From NCBI GenBank assembly GCA_031446145.1, contig CP132903.1:248001-312000 (forward strand): a stretch of 64,000 nt of DNA. Direction: 5' to 3'. The notes below the pieces were generated by a model, which did no database searches, was not told the origin of the DNA, and worked only from the letters and a program-made list of their open reading frames with translations. This document shows positions 9,243 to 19,014 of this stretch, in pieces (the first letter of the stretch is position 1; every line of letters begins with the position of its first letter). This DNA comes from Arsenophonus sp031446145. GTDB lineage: Bacteria; Pseudomonadota; Gammaproteobacteria; Enterobacterales; Enterobacteriaceae. Both the position numbers and the translations under genes were made by a program.

Positions 9243-11636
9243 TTACTCCCTCAAATATACTTTAAATCGTCGTTTTAATGCAGCAACACATTTATTAACA
9301 GTAGCCACAATATCTTTTTCTTCTAAAGTACGAACTGTATCCTGTAAGATGAAACTAATAGCAAGACTTTTATAACCGTTTGCTATACCTTTACCAGAGT
9401 ACACATCAAATAAGTTTACATCAACTATATACTTTATATTAAGTTTTTTACATTCAGATAAAATATCTGCTGCAGGTATTTTTTTTGATACAATAATAGA
9501 AATATCTCTTCGATTAGAAGGAACTCTGGGAATCTTATTGACTGAAGGCATAGTACAATATTTAAACGTATCCCATAGTAATTCAAAAAAAAATGCTCTA
9601 TTACATAACTTTAACTTATTTTCGATGCTAGGATGAATGGCTCCAAGATGTCCAATAACATGATCATTTAAATAAATTCGAGAACTTTGTCCAGGATGAA
9701 ATACTGAAGAAACATGGTTTTTAAAAAAAATATTATCTAACTTACCTGTGAGTGATAAAATTGCTTCAAGATCACCTTTTACATCAAAAAAATCTACAAA
9801 TCGTTGCTCTTGTGACCAATGTTCTTCATAACGATAACCAGTAACAATTCCACCCAACATAAATTCTTGACGCACACCATGCTCTGCATCTACGTCTGGC
9901 ACAAATCTTAATCCAGTTTCAAATATACGAACACAATTTTGTTGACGATTTTGATTATACATTACTGTTGTTAGTAATCCTGGAAGTAAAGAAAGACGCA
10001 TTTCAGACATATTAACGGAAATAGGATGAAGTAAAATCATTGCTTTTTCTTTTGGATATAATAATTTTTGAATTTTAGGATCAACAAAACTATAAGTAAT
10101 AACTTCATTATAACCACGATCTATTAATAAAGTTTTAACTCTTTTTAAAGAAATGGTTGAATTAAAATTATGAACAGGCATAACTAAATTGATATTTAAT
10201 GGTATATTTGGTATTTTTTGGTATCCATAAATACGGATAATCTCTTCAATTAAATCTTCTTCAATATGGATGTCAAATCTCCAAGATGGAACAGTAACTT
10301 TCCAAGAGTCCTTTTGATTTAATACTTGAAAACCTAAACATTTAAGAATTTTAGTAACCTGAATATTTGTAATATTATGACCAATTAAACGATTAATTTT
10401 TTTTTGAGTTAGTACAATATTTATTTTTTTAGGTAAATTTACTTGAGAAGTAACATTAATAATATCCCCAGCTTTTCCTCCACAAATATCAATTATCAAT
10501 TTACTGGTTCTTTGAATAGCTTGATATTGTATTTCTGGATCCACACCTCGTTCAAAACGATGAGAAGCTTCAGTATGCAAACCATAATGACGAGCACGTC
10601 CAATAATAGATAATGGATTAAAAAAAGCTGATTCTAAAAAAATATTAGCAGTATATTTATTTATTCCGGAATATTTACCACCAAAAATACCAGCAATTCC
10701 TAAAACATTTTTCTCATCAGCAATTACTACAGTATCTTGATTTAAAATTATTTTTCGATTATCTAACAACACAAAACTTTCATTTAATTTTGCCATTCTG
10801 ACAATTAAAGTCCCATGTAATTGATCTATATCATAAACATGTAAAGGTTGTCCGATCTCTAACAATACATAATTAGTAATGTCAACAATAGGATTAATAG
10901 TACGAATACCACTTCGATGTAATCTTTCTCTCATCCAAATAGGAATTTGGTTTTTAAGATTAATTCCTTTTATTACCCTACCTAAAAAACGGGGACAGGC
11001 ATTCGGAACTGCAATATGAATTGGAACAATAATATTTTCAGTAACTTTTACTGATTCAATTTTCATTCTTTTCAATCTAATATTATTAATAGCACTAACA
11101 TCACGAGCAAGACCTAAAATACTTAAACAATCAGCACGGTTAGGTGTTAAACTTAACTCAAAAATATAATCATCAAGTTGTAAATATTGCCGAATATTCA
11201 TACCAATAGGAGCATCATAAGGCAACTGGATAATATCACTGCAATTATTAAAAATTCCTAATGTGGTATAAGAGCAAAGAATTCCTTCAGAGATCTTACC
11301 TCCTACTATTTTAACTTTTACCATAACATTATCAGGCAACACAGCACCAATCAGAGCAACAACTACTTTTAATCCTGTATGAAAACTTTTTACATTATCA
11401 TAGACAATATTAACTAAATTATTGAAACCAATCTTAATTTTTATTAACAATAAGCTATTTATATTAGGATGTTTATGACATTCAATAATTTCACCAATTA
11501 CTACACCTTGAAATTGACTTGCAACAGTTTTTACTTCCTTTATTTCTAAACCAGCCATTGTCATTTGGTCTGATAATTCCTGAGTATTAATTTCTGGGTT
11601 TACCCATTCACGTAACCAATATTCACTGAATTTCAT
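9243..11636 (-). CDS. pheT: Phenylalanine--tRNA ligase beta subunit
   Basis: This is the beta subunit of the alpha2-beta2 enzyme that charges tRNA-Phe. The 797 residues (795 in E. coli) carry all domains: an N-terminal tRNA-binding OB fold (about 40-150, GVVIGEIIECHKHPN), the B3/B4 editing region (RFLGRVI, TNYVLLEIGQPLHVYD), the B5 domain (about 400-475), the catalytic-like core and the C-terminal ferredoxin-fold anticodon-binding domain (RVPSNRRDISIIV to the end). It lies 14 bases after pheS and one base before ihfA on the same strand. This is the classic pheS-pheT-ihfA operon, apparently intact. Confidence 0.98.
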   Translation of the reverse strand: MKFSEYWLREWVNPEINTQELSDQMTMAGLEIKEVKTVASQFQGVVIGEIIECHKHPNINSLLLIKIKIGFNNLVNIVYDNVKSFHTGLKVVVALIGAVLPDNVMVKVKIVGGKISEGILCSYTTLGIFNNCSDIIQLPYDAPIGMNIRQYLQLDDYIFELSLTPNRADCLSILGLARDVSAINNIRLKRMKIESVKVTENIIVPIHIAVPNACPRFLGRVIKGINLKNQIPIWMRERLHRSGIRTINPIVDITNYVLLEIGQPLHVYDIDQLHGTLIVRMAKLNESFVLLDNRKIILNQDTVVIADEKNVLGIAGIFGGKYSGINKYTANIFLESAFFNPLSIIGRARHYGLHTEASHRFERGVDPEIQYQAIQRTSKLIIDICGGKAGDIINVTSQVNLPKKINIVLTQKKINRLIGHNITNIQVTKILKCLGFQVLNQKDSWKVTVPSWRFDIHIEEDLIEEIIRIYGYQKIPNIPLNINLVMPVHNFNSTISLKRVKTLLIDRGYNEVITYSFVDPKIQKLLYPKEKAMILLHPISVNMSEMRLSLLPGLLTTVMYNQNRQQNCVRIFETGLRFVPDVDAEHGVRQEFMLGGIVTGYRYEEHWSQEQRFVDFFDVKGDLEAILSLTGKLDNIFFKNHVSSVFHPGQSSRIYLNDHVIGHLGAIHPSIENKLKLCNRAFFFELLWDTFKYCTMPSVNKIPRVPSNRRDISIIVSKKIPAADILSECKKLNIKYIVDVNLFDVYSGKGIANGYKSLAISFILQDTVRTLEEKDIVATVNKCVAALKRRFKVYLRE

Positions 11637-11650
11637 TTAATAATCCTGTA

Positions 11651-12634
11651 TTATCTAAATTGTTTAAGAAAACGAAGATCATTTTCAAAAAACATGCGTG
11701 AATCAGTTATCTTATATCTTAACATTGTTAAACGTTCTATACCCATACCAAAAGCTAAACCTGCATATATATTATGATTGAGATTAACATTACGTAATAC
11801 ATTTGGATGTACCATCCCACAACCTAACACTTCTAACCATTTGCCATTGCTGCCCATCACATCAACTTCAGCAGAAGGTTCAGTAAATGGAAAATATGAA
11901 GATCGGAAACGTACTTGAATTTTTTCTTCAAAAAAATAATTTAAAAAAGCGTTTAATGTATCTTTCAAATTACTAAAATTGACATTCTTGTCAATAATTA
12001 AACCTTCTGTTTGATGAAACATTGGAGTATGTGTTTGATCATAATCATTGCGATATACACGACCAGATGAGATAATACGTATAGGAGGACGCTTTTTTTT
12101 CATTACTCGAATTTGCATACCAGAAGTTTGTGTTCGCAACAAAAGGCTATCACTAAACCAAAAAGTATCATGTGAAATACGAGCAGGATGATAAATTGGA
12201 ATATTTAAAGCATCAAAATTATGATAATCATCTTCTATTTCAAAACCAGAAAAAACAGAAAAACCAAGTGCAACAAACCATTCTTCAATTATTTCAATTG
12301 TTTGATTTACTGGATGCAAACTACCATTTTTAGCAAAACGACCAGGTAACGAAACATCTATGTTTTCAAAAAATAACTGATTATTTAGTATATGATTTTC
12401 TAACTGCTGTTGTCGAACCTTTAATAATTTTTTTATTTCATTTTTAATCTGATGAATTTTTATAGTTACCAATAATCTCTCTTCTTCAGATAAATCTTGC
12501 AACATAGATAATTTTGATGTAAAATGACCTTTTTTTCCTAAAAACTCAACACGTACTGAATCTAAGGCAGCAAGATTTTGAGTTTTTTCTATAGCTTCCT
12601 TTGCTTTTGCAACTAACTCAGTAAGTTGTAACAT
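11651..12634 (-). CDS. pheS: Phenylalanine--tRNA ligase alpha subunit
   Basis: This is the catalytic alpha subunit of phenylalanyl-tRNA synthetase. It has an N-terminal coiled coil (about 1-90) and the class II catalytic core. Motif 2 is VYRNDYDQTHTPMFHQTEGL, followed by FTEPSAEVDVMG, and motif 3 is GLAFGMGIERLTMLRY. Two adjacent ATGs exist (12637 and 12634). The second lies 5 bases after GAGG and gives 327 residues, exactly the E. coli length, so I prefer it. The pheM leader peptide and attenuator that precede pheS in E. coli are not recognisable in the 950-base spacer upstream. Confidence 0.97.
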   Translation of the reverse strand: MLQLTELVAKAKEAIEKTQNLAALDSVRVEFLGKKGHFTSKLSMLQDLSEEERLLVTIKIHQIKNEIKKLLKVRQQQLENHILNNQLFFENIDVSLPGRFAKNGSLHPVNQTIEIIEEWFVALGFSVFSGFEIEDDYHNFDALNIPIYHPARISHDTFWFSDSLLLRTQTSGMQIRVMKKKRPPIRIISSGRVYRNDYDQTHTPMFHQTEGLIIDKNVNFSNLKDTLNAFLNYFFEEKIQVRFRSSYFPFTEPSAEVDVMGSNGKWLEVLGCGMVHPNVLRNVNLNHNIYAGLAFGMGIERLTMLRYKITDSRMFFENDLRFLKQFR

Positions 12635-12637
12635 CAT

Positions 12638-13584
12638 TTCCTCATATTTTAAATATTTTTATTAAAATTATTTTTTAAATAAAATCAAAAGTAAAAGTTT
12701 TTTTATAACGCATATGCGACTTTATTTTTAACATATAAAATAACTTTTTATCTAATACATTAAGTTAATTATTTTTAGAATTTTTTATACATAGATAGCA
12801 TTGATCTTTAATAAATTTATACATTCATATTTAAATAAATTTGATGTTATTAATATTTTTTTATTTAAAATAACATAATAGCTTTTAATTTTTATAAAAT
12901 TAATATTTTTTATTAAAAAGAATGTTATGGATGAGAATTTATAATTCTGCATGGGAAAAATTGATAAAGTATTTTATATATTAATTTCGATCATTTTAAA
13001 AATCAATTTTTAAAAAATTGGTTTCTAACTTTAAAAATCAGAAAAATTTTATTAAATCTTTAACTTTTAAGAAATTTAGAAATGATCTTTTAAATAAAAA
13101 TAAATATTTTTTTAATCAAATTAATAAATTTTATTTATTTTAAAAGATTTTATTCAAAAATTTTGCAAAAAAAATAAATATTATTAAGATATTTTTATAT
13201 TAAGATTTAATATTAAACTACTTTTTTTATTTTACAAGAAATATAACAACATTTATTATCTTTTAGTCGTTTTTAATGATTTTTAAAAAATATATTTTTT
13301 ATAAAAAATAGTATAAAATTTTGTAAGTAAAAATATTATTTTTTTAAAATTTATTAAAATAAATTTTACAATTTTTAGTATTCTTCATAACCATATATCA
13401 CAACTAACAAACATAATAAATTTATAATAACTTTTTAAGTTTTTAAAAAGTGATATTTTAATGCAGATTTAAAAAATAAAATAATCAAAAAACAACATTT
13501 TATATATTTTAACAATAATATAAATAACTTTTTTAAACATTAAATAAAAACTACCAATAATATAAACAGAGAAAAATAATCATT
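12638..13584. other. Gene-free spacer between rplT and pheS
   Basis: E. coli has only the pheM leader and its attenuator between rplT and pheS. Here the interval has grown to about 950 bases of A/T-rich sequence. No pheM-like Phe-rich leader peptide is seen. Short A/T inverted repeats occur throughout but none is distinctive. Confidence 0.5.
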
Positions 13585-13947
13585 TTATGTTTCTTCTAAT
13601 GCAGTTTTTGCTCTTGTAATTAATCCTAAAAAACCTATTTTATCAAAAATAGCAATATCAGATAATATTTTACGATCAATTTCAATAGAAGATCTTTTTA
13701 AACCATTTATAAAAGAACTATACGATAAACCATGTTGTCTTGCAGCAGCATTAATACGTACAATCCATAATTTACGAAATTGTCGCTTACGCTGACGACG
13801 ATCACGATATGCATATTGCCCCGCTTTAATTACTGCCTGCAAAGCAACTTTATAAACACGTGATCGAAGACCATAATAACCTTTTGCTTGCTTTAATATT
13901 TTTTTGTGACGAGCTCTAACTACTACGCCTCTTTTTACATGAGCCAT
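13585..13947 (-). CDS. rplT: 50S ribosomal protein L20
   Basis: L20 is an early-assembly protein of the large ribosomal subunit and, in E. coli, a translational repressor of rpmI-rplT. The 120-residue product (118 in E. coli) is highly conserved: ARHKKILKQAKGYYGLRSR, AGQYAYRDRRQRKRQFRKLW and INAAARQHGLSYSSFINGL. It follows rpmI by 62 bases. The E. coli autoregulatory pseudoknot in the infC-rpmI region cannot be confirmed by eye here. Confidence 0.99.
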   Translation of the reverse strand: MAHVKRGVVVRARHKKILKQAKGYYGLRSRVYKVALQAVIKAGQYAYRDRRQRKRQFRKLWIVRINAAARQHGLSYSSFINGLKRSSIEIDRKILSDIAIFDKIGFLGLITRAKTALEET

Positions 13948-14009
13948 TTTAATTTCCCTAATGTACTTTAAAAATGAAATTTTATAAATTTCAAGCTAAT
14001 AATCAAAAC

Positions 14010-14210
14010 TTATACATATGGCAAAGAAGTAATAATCAAATTTAAATCACCTTTTGATACCATAGTTTTTGCTCGTAAATGACGTTTACGCTTAGTTGAT
14101 TTTTTAGTCAAAATATGACGAAGATTAGCTTGTTTATGTTTAAAATTATTACCTTTTGCAGTTTTTTTAAAACGTTTTGCTACACTACGCACTGTTTTCA
14201 TTTTTGGCAT
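14010..14210 (-). CDS. rpmI: 50S ribosomal protein L35
   Basis: L35 is a small basic large-subunit protein. From the ATG at 14210 the product is MPKMKTVRSVAKRFKKTAKG and onward, 66 residues (65 in E. coli). An upstream in-frame ATG at 14222 would add MDIK, which no L35 needs, so I reject it. The typical LRHILTKKSTKRKRHL core and the C-terminal SLPYV are present. The gene lies between infC and rplT in the conserved order. Confidence 0.98.
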   Translation of the reverse strand: MPKMKTVRSVAKRFKKTAKGNNFKHKQANLRHILTKKSTKRKRHLRAKTMVSKGDLNLIITSLPYV

Positions 14211-14281
14211 TTTAATATCCATTACGCGTAATTAATTGTATCAACATACATCTTGATTTATTAATTTTTATCTAAAAAACA

Positions 14282-14818
14282 TTATTTTTTTGGAACTAAA
14301 ACCATAATCATTTGACGAGCTTCTATTTTTGTTGAAAAAAATTCAACAACGGAAAGTGCATTTAAATCATTTTTTATGCGATTTAACATATTAATACCAA
14401 TCTGTTGATGAACAATTTCACGCCCACGAAAACGTAAGGTAATTTTTACTTTATCCCCACTTTCCAAAAATCGCATAAGATTACGTAATTTCACTTGGTA
14501 ATCAGCTTCATCTGTCCCAGGACGAAATTTGATTTCTTTTAATTGAATTACTTTTTGTTTTTTTTTCTGCTCTTTTAGTAATTTGCTCTTTTCATAAAGA
14601 AATTTACCATAATCCATAATACGACAAACTGGCGGATCGGCATTGGGGCTGATTTCCACTAAATCAAAACCGGCTTGGTCAGCTTTCAAAAGCGCTTCTT
14701 TTAAACTAAAGAGACCGAGTTGTTCACCATTAACATCAGTTAAACGAACTAAAGTGGCTTTAATCTCCGTATTGATACGATTTTGACGAATCGTATGTGT
14801 TCTTCTTCCAACTTTAAT
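14282..14818 (-). CDS. infC: Translation initiation factor IF-3, AUU start
   Basis: IF-3 binds the 30S subunit, prevents premature 50S joining and proofreads start codons. The frame stays open well upstream of the first ATG (14689). The conserved N-terminal domain (RRTHTIRQNRINTEIKATL, VRLTDVNGEQLGLFSLKEAL) continues up to an ATT at 14818-14816, giving 178 residues (180 in E. coli). ATT is the start codon E. coli infC uses for autoregulation, since IF-3 discriminates against it. A strong Shine-Dalgarno, GGAGG, lies 9 bases upstream. The ATT overlaps the thrS stop codon TAA by one base. Autoregulation is inferred from the start codon. Confidence 0.97.
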   Translation of the reverse strand: MKVGRRTHTIRQNRINTEIKATLVRLTDVNGEQLGLFSLKEALLKADQAGFDLVEISPNADPPVCRIMDYGKFLYEKSKLLKEQKKKQKVIQLKEIKFRPGTDEADYQVKLRNLMRFLESGDKVKITLRFRGREIVHQQIGINMLNRIKNDLNALSVVEFFSTKIEARQMIMVLVPKK

Positions 14819-16745
14819 ATTTTATTTCCTCCAATTGATACATACTACGAGTTTTAATTTCATGAAGAACTCGTTTTTTAAATTCTGTAATATTGAATGT
14901 GCCTAAATTTTTTCCATTACAAGTTCGAACAGACACTTGTTTTAATTTTACTTCTTTATCACCACAGATTAACATATAAGGTACACGACGCAAAGTATGC
15001 TCACGAATTTTAAAAGCTATTTTTTCATTTCGTAAATCTGCTTTTACACGAATGCCGACATTACACAATGTTTTTAGTATTTTTTTTACAAAATTAATCT
15101 GTTTATCTGTAATACTAATTATAATAATTTGTAATGGTGCTAACCATGTTGGGTAAAAACCACCATATTGTTCAGTTAAAATTCCAATAAAACGTTCAAG
15201 TGAACCTAAAACAGCACGATGTATCATTACAGGAATTTTACGTTCATTATGTTCATCAATATAAAAAGCATTTAAAAAATAAGGCAAGGAAAAATCGAGT
15301 TGTACAGTACCACATTGCCATGCTCGATCTAAACAATCATAAAGAGTAAATTCAATTTTAGGACCATAAAATGCGCCTTCTCCTTTTTGATAAGTAAATG
15401 GAATATTTTCTAATGCTTTAGCAAGATCTAATTCTGCACGATCCCATTGCATATCAGTCCCTATGCGTTTTTTTGGTCGAGTGGATAATTTAACGGTAAT
15501 TTTTTTAAATCCAAATATTGAATAAATATCATAAATCATTTTAATACAATTTTTTACTTCACCTACAATTTGTTGTTCAGTGCAAAAAATATGAGCATCA
15601 TCTTGAGTAAAACCACGAACTCGCATGAGACCGTGTAAGGCACCTGATGGCTCATTACGATGACAACTTCCAAATTCCGCCATACGCAATGGTAAATCAC
15701 GATAAGACTTTAATCCTTGATTAAAAATTTGTACATGTTCTGGACAGTTCATGGGTTTTATACAGTACTCACGATTTTCAGAAGAAGTAACAAACATATT
15801 TTCTTTATAATTTTCCCAATGACCTGTTTTTTCCCAAAGTATACGGTCCATCATTAAAGGAGTTTTGACTTCTTCATATTGATATTCATATAATTTACTG
15901 CGAATCATTTTTTTTAATTCAAGAAATATAATCCACCCATTATTATGCCAAAATGTCATACCTGGCGCTTCATCTTGTATATGATATAGATCAAGTGCTT
16001 TAGCAATTGTGCGGTGATCTCTTTTTTTTGCCTCTTTTAAAGATGATAAATAAAAATCCAATTCTTTTTGATTAGACCAAACTGTCCCATAAATTCTTTG
16101 CAACATTTTATTATTTTTATTACCGCACCAATACGCACCAGCTACTTTTTGTAACTTAAAATAATTACAAAAACATATATTAGGTATATTAGGTGCACAA
16201 GAAATATCAACATATTCTTGATAATAAGAAACTTCTAAACAACTTTTTTTATTATAGTTTGCTTCTAAAAATTCAATTTTATAATTTTCATTTCTAGCTA
16301 AAAAAATATTTTTTGCTTCTTTCCAACTGACTTTTTTTTTAATTATTTTATATTTTGTTTTTACTAATTCATGCATCCTTTTCTCAATTTTTTCCAAATC
16401 TTCTTCTATTAAAGAATACTCAAGATCAATATCATAATAAAAACCGTTTTTTATGATATTATAACTACCCATCTTAACGCTAGGCCACAATTGTTTTATA
16501 GCCTGTCCTAGCAAAAAAATACATGATTGACGAATAATCTTTAATCCTTCTTTATCTTCACTGGTAATAATCGATACTTTAGCATTTTTATCAATAGTAT
16601 AACTAGTATCAACAAGTTTGCCATTCACAAAACCACCGATACATTCCTTTGAAAGGATTACACTAATATCATTAGCAATATCCATAACTGAAACAGAATC
16701 TTTGTATTCACGTTGATTACCATTAAGAAGAGTAATAATTGGCAT
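14814..16745 (-). CDS. thrS: Threonine--tRNA ligase
   Basis: ThrRS charges tRNA-Thr. The 643 residues match E. coli (642). The product contains the N-terminal TGS domain (about 1-61), the editing domain, the class II core (motif 2 near RMAEFGSCHRNEPSGALHG, RVRGFTQDDAHIFC; motif 3 near PVMIHRAVLGSLERFIG) and the C-terminal anticodon-binding domain. In the editing domain the usual HxxxH (HVLSH-type) segment appears as SCIFLLGQAIKQLWP, with both zinc-type histidines replaced. The later Cys of the editing site (YVDISCAPNIPN) is present, but the His of the usual CxGPH is Asn. Editing may therefore be weakened. The catalytic core looks intact. It heads the thrS-infC-rpmI-rplT cluster. Confidence 0.97.
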   Translation of the reverse strand: MPIITLLNGNQREYKDSVSVMDIANDISVILSKECIGGFVNGKLVDTSYTIDKNAKVSIITSEDKEGLKIIRQSCIFLLGQAIKQLWPSVKMGSYNIIKNGFYYDIDLEYSLIEEDLEKIEKRMHELVKTKYKIIKKKVSWKEAKNIFLARNENYKIEFLEANYNKKSCLEVSYYQEYVDISCAPNIPNICFCNYFKLQKVAGAYWCGNKNNKMLQRIYGTVWSNQKELDFYLSSLKEAKKRDHRTIAKALDLYHIQDEAPGMTFWHNNGWIIFLELKKMIRSKLYEYQYEEVKTPLMMDRILWEKTGHWENYKENMFVTSSENREYCIKPMNCPEHVQIFNQGLKSYRDLPLRMAEFGSCHRNEPSGALHGLMRVRGFTQDDAHIFCTEQQIVGEVKNCIKMIYDIYSIFGFKKITVKLSTRPKKRIGTDMQWDRAELDLAKALENIPFTYQKGEGAFYGPKIEFTLYDCLDRAWQCGTVQLDFSLPYFLNAFYIDEHNERKIPVMIHRAVLGSLERFIGILTEQYGGFYPTWLAPLQIIIISITDKQINFVKKILKTLCNVGIRVKADLRNEKIAFKIREHTLRRVPYMLICGDKEVKLKQVSVRTCNGKNLGTFNITEFKKRVLHEIKTRSMYQLEEIKY

Positions 16746-18103
16746 TAAAAATCCTTTATTTACAATAACAAGTCATAAAGATTCATATGTTTGATTTTTT
16801 TAAAAAAATATAAATTTTTTTATGTTTTTAGATTATTTTATAGCATTTATGATATATCATATCACTTAATTATAAAAAATTGTATTTTACAATGCATTGG
16901 TAAACTCCAAATAACAATAAATTTGATTTTTATCATCTTGTGTTTTATACACATAATTTACTTTTAATAAAATTTTTATATTTATTTTAAAATAAACTAA
17001 AAAAGCATTTTTATTTTTAGAAAAAGTATTTTAAGAAATTTAGTTTACATTTTACTTACTATAATATTCTAATATATCAAAAATTAAAAATATTTAGAAA
17101 ATGTATTACAAATAACTCTGCTATTATTTATTCTACTATTATTTATATTAATTGATATCTTATATCTTAATCAAACAAAAAAATATTAAATAAAAAAATA
17201 AAAAAGAAGATCTCTAATGTTATTTTTTTAAAAATTATTATAATGACAATAACGACAATAATTTTCTTAAAACATATTTTGAAATTAATCAATTTTATTT
17301 TGTATAAAAAAGAAAAATTAATAAAATTTATTTAAAATACAAAACGTACTTTATATAATGCATCAAGTATTTTATAAAATTTATTTAATGATAATAAATA
17401 ATTGTCATAATTTCATGTATTATAAATTATTTTTTACTAAATCATTCGAAATAATGTTAACTTTTTAAATATTCATTTTATATTATTTTCTTAAAAATAA
17501 ATAATAAAAATTTTAATTGTAATTTTAGAATAAAAATATGAGTATAAACTTGAATGATTAATTACATAATATTACACACGCATTGCAATGCAATCTTTAA
17601 AATGTTCTCATCATTATAAATTATTGTTTATTTCAAAAACAAAAAGTTAATTTAATGTTAATAATTCATGAAAATGTTATAAACAAAATCATACATTTTT
17701 TTAAAATTCATAATATTTTTTGCATTTTTTTATTTTTAAATTCATAACTATATAACATTTATTAAATTAAAAAAACAAAAAATACATAATGCACTTTATA
17801 AAAACAAAAATTTTTCATTTAATATATTTATTTGTAAATTTTTAATAATTTAAAAAACTTGTTAAATTTTAATACATTTAAATATAGTCAAAATTTACTG
17901 ATAAAACAGTATACTTGGAACAATTTTGATATCTACTGAAAAACTAAAAAAAATAAACTATCATAATATAAAAATTAAATATAATTTATTTTAAAATAAA
18001 ATAATGTATACTTTATTAATATTAATATACATATCATATAATTTTTTATATAATTCTTACTTAACGAAAATTTAGTTTTTAAATTTAAAATTTAAAAATA
18101 TTT
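16746..18103. other. Long divergent spacer between thrS and the metal transporter
   Basis: This is 1358 bases without a recognisable gene, between the divergently transcribed thrS and yfeA/sitA. It must hold both promoters, but in such A/T-rich DNA I cannot choose a -10/-35 pair with confidence. No clear Fur or MntR box is seen. A perfect 12-bp palindrome, GCATTGCAATGC, stands at 17580-17591. Confidence 0.55.
17580..17591. promoter_or_regulatory. 12-bp palindrome upstream of the metal transporter
   Basis: GCATTGCAATGC is its own reverse complement and is less A/T-rich than its surroundings. It lies about 510 bases upstream of the transporter start. It could be a regulator site, but its distance from the gene argues against this. 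Tentative. Confidence 0.2.
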
Positions 18104-19012
18104 ATGAAAAAAAAAACAAACAATTTTTTTAAAAAATTTATCAGTTTATTAATGTTTACTGTAATATTTTTTATAAACACAACGGTAAATGCAAAAAAAT
18201 TTACTGTCATCACTACTTTTACTATTATTCAAGACATTGCACAAAATATAGCAGGCAATGCAGCAAATATTCAATCTATTACAAAACCCGGAGCAGAAAT
18301 TCATGAATATCAACCAACTCCAAAAGATATTTTAAAAGCACATAATGCTGATTTAATTTTATGGAATGGATTAGGACTTGAAAAATGGTTTTATCGTTTT
18401 TTTGAAAATTTCAATGGTATTCCTGCTGTTACTGTTACTAAAGGAATACAATTAATGCCAATCAGAGAAGGAGGGCACAAAGGAAATCCTAATCCTCATG
18501 CTTGGATGTCTCCAAAAAATGCATTGATATATATAGAAAATATTCGTAAAGCATTTATTAAATACGATCCTAAAAACATAGATATATATAACAACAATGC
18601 AACAATATATGCTAATAAAATAAGAGAAATTGATGCACCATTACGTAAAAGACTTATAAAAATTCCAAAAGAAAAACGTTGGTTAGTTACCAGCGAAGGT
18701 GCTTTTAGTTATCTGGCTCATGATTATAATTTCAAAGAAGCTTATCTATGGCCAATTAATGCTGAAGAACAAACTTCTCCACAACAAGTACGTAAAGTTA
18801 TTAATATTGTAAAAAAATACAATATTCCTGTTGTTTTCAGCGAAAGTACTGTCTCTGATAAACCAGCAAAACAACTTAGTAAGGAAACAAATGCTAAATA
18901 CGGAGGCATACTGTATGTGGATTCTCTATCTAAAAGTGATGGTCCAGTACCAACATACATAGAACTATTAAAAACAACTGTTGATACTATTGCAAAAGGT
19001 TTTGGCAAATAA
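18104..19012 (+). CDS. yfeA: Mn/Fe ABC transporter, periplasmic binding protein (YfeA/SitA type)
   Basis: This is the solute-binding protein of a cluster A-I metal transporter for manganese and ferrous iron. The 302-residue product has a signal peptide (about 1-30, cleavage after NTTVNA). The four family metal ligands are visible: His67 (KPGAEIHEYQPTP), His132 (NPNPHAWMSP), Glu198 (TSEGAFSYLAHDY) and Asp273 (ILYVDSLS). The loop between the first two ligands contains GGHKGNPNPH, as in SitA/YfeA. Only 2 bases separate it from the ATPase gene. The same four-gene order, A-B-C-D, occurs in Yersinia yfe and enteric sit loci. The ligand set favours Mn/Fe over zinc, but exact specificity is inferred. 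Confidence 0.93.
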   Translation: MKKKTNNFFKKFISLLMFTVIFFINTTVNAKKFTVITTFTIIQDIAQNIAGNAANIQSITKPGAEIHEYQPTPKDILKAHNADLILWNGLGLEKWFYRFFENFNGIPAVTVTKGIQLMPIREGGHKGNPNPHAWMSPKNALIYIENIRKAFIKYDPKNIDIYNNNATIYANKIREIDAPLRKRLIKIPKEKRWLVTSEGAFSYLAHDYNFKEAYLWPINAEEQTSPQQVRKVINIVKKYNIPVVFSESTVSDKPAKQLSKETNAKYGGILYVDSLSKSDGPVPTYIELLKTTVDTIAKGFGK

Positions 19013-19014
19013 TT

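Noticed and set aside
16746..18103. Fur or MntR box for the metal transporter
   Set aside because: Several A/T-rich partial matches occur, but none is better than background in this composition.
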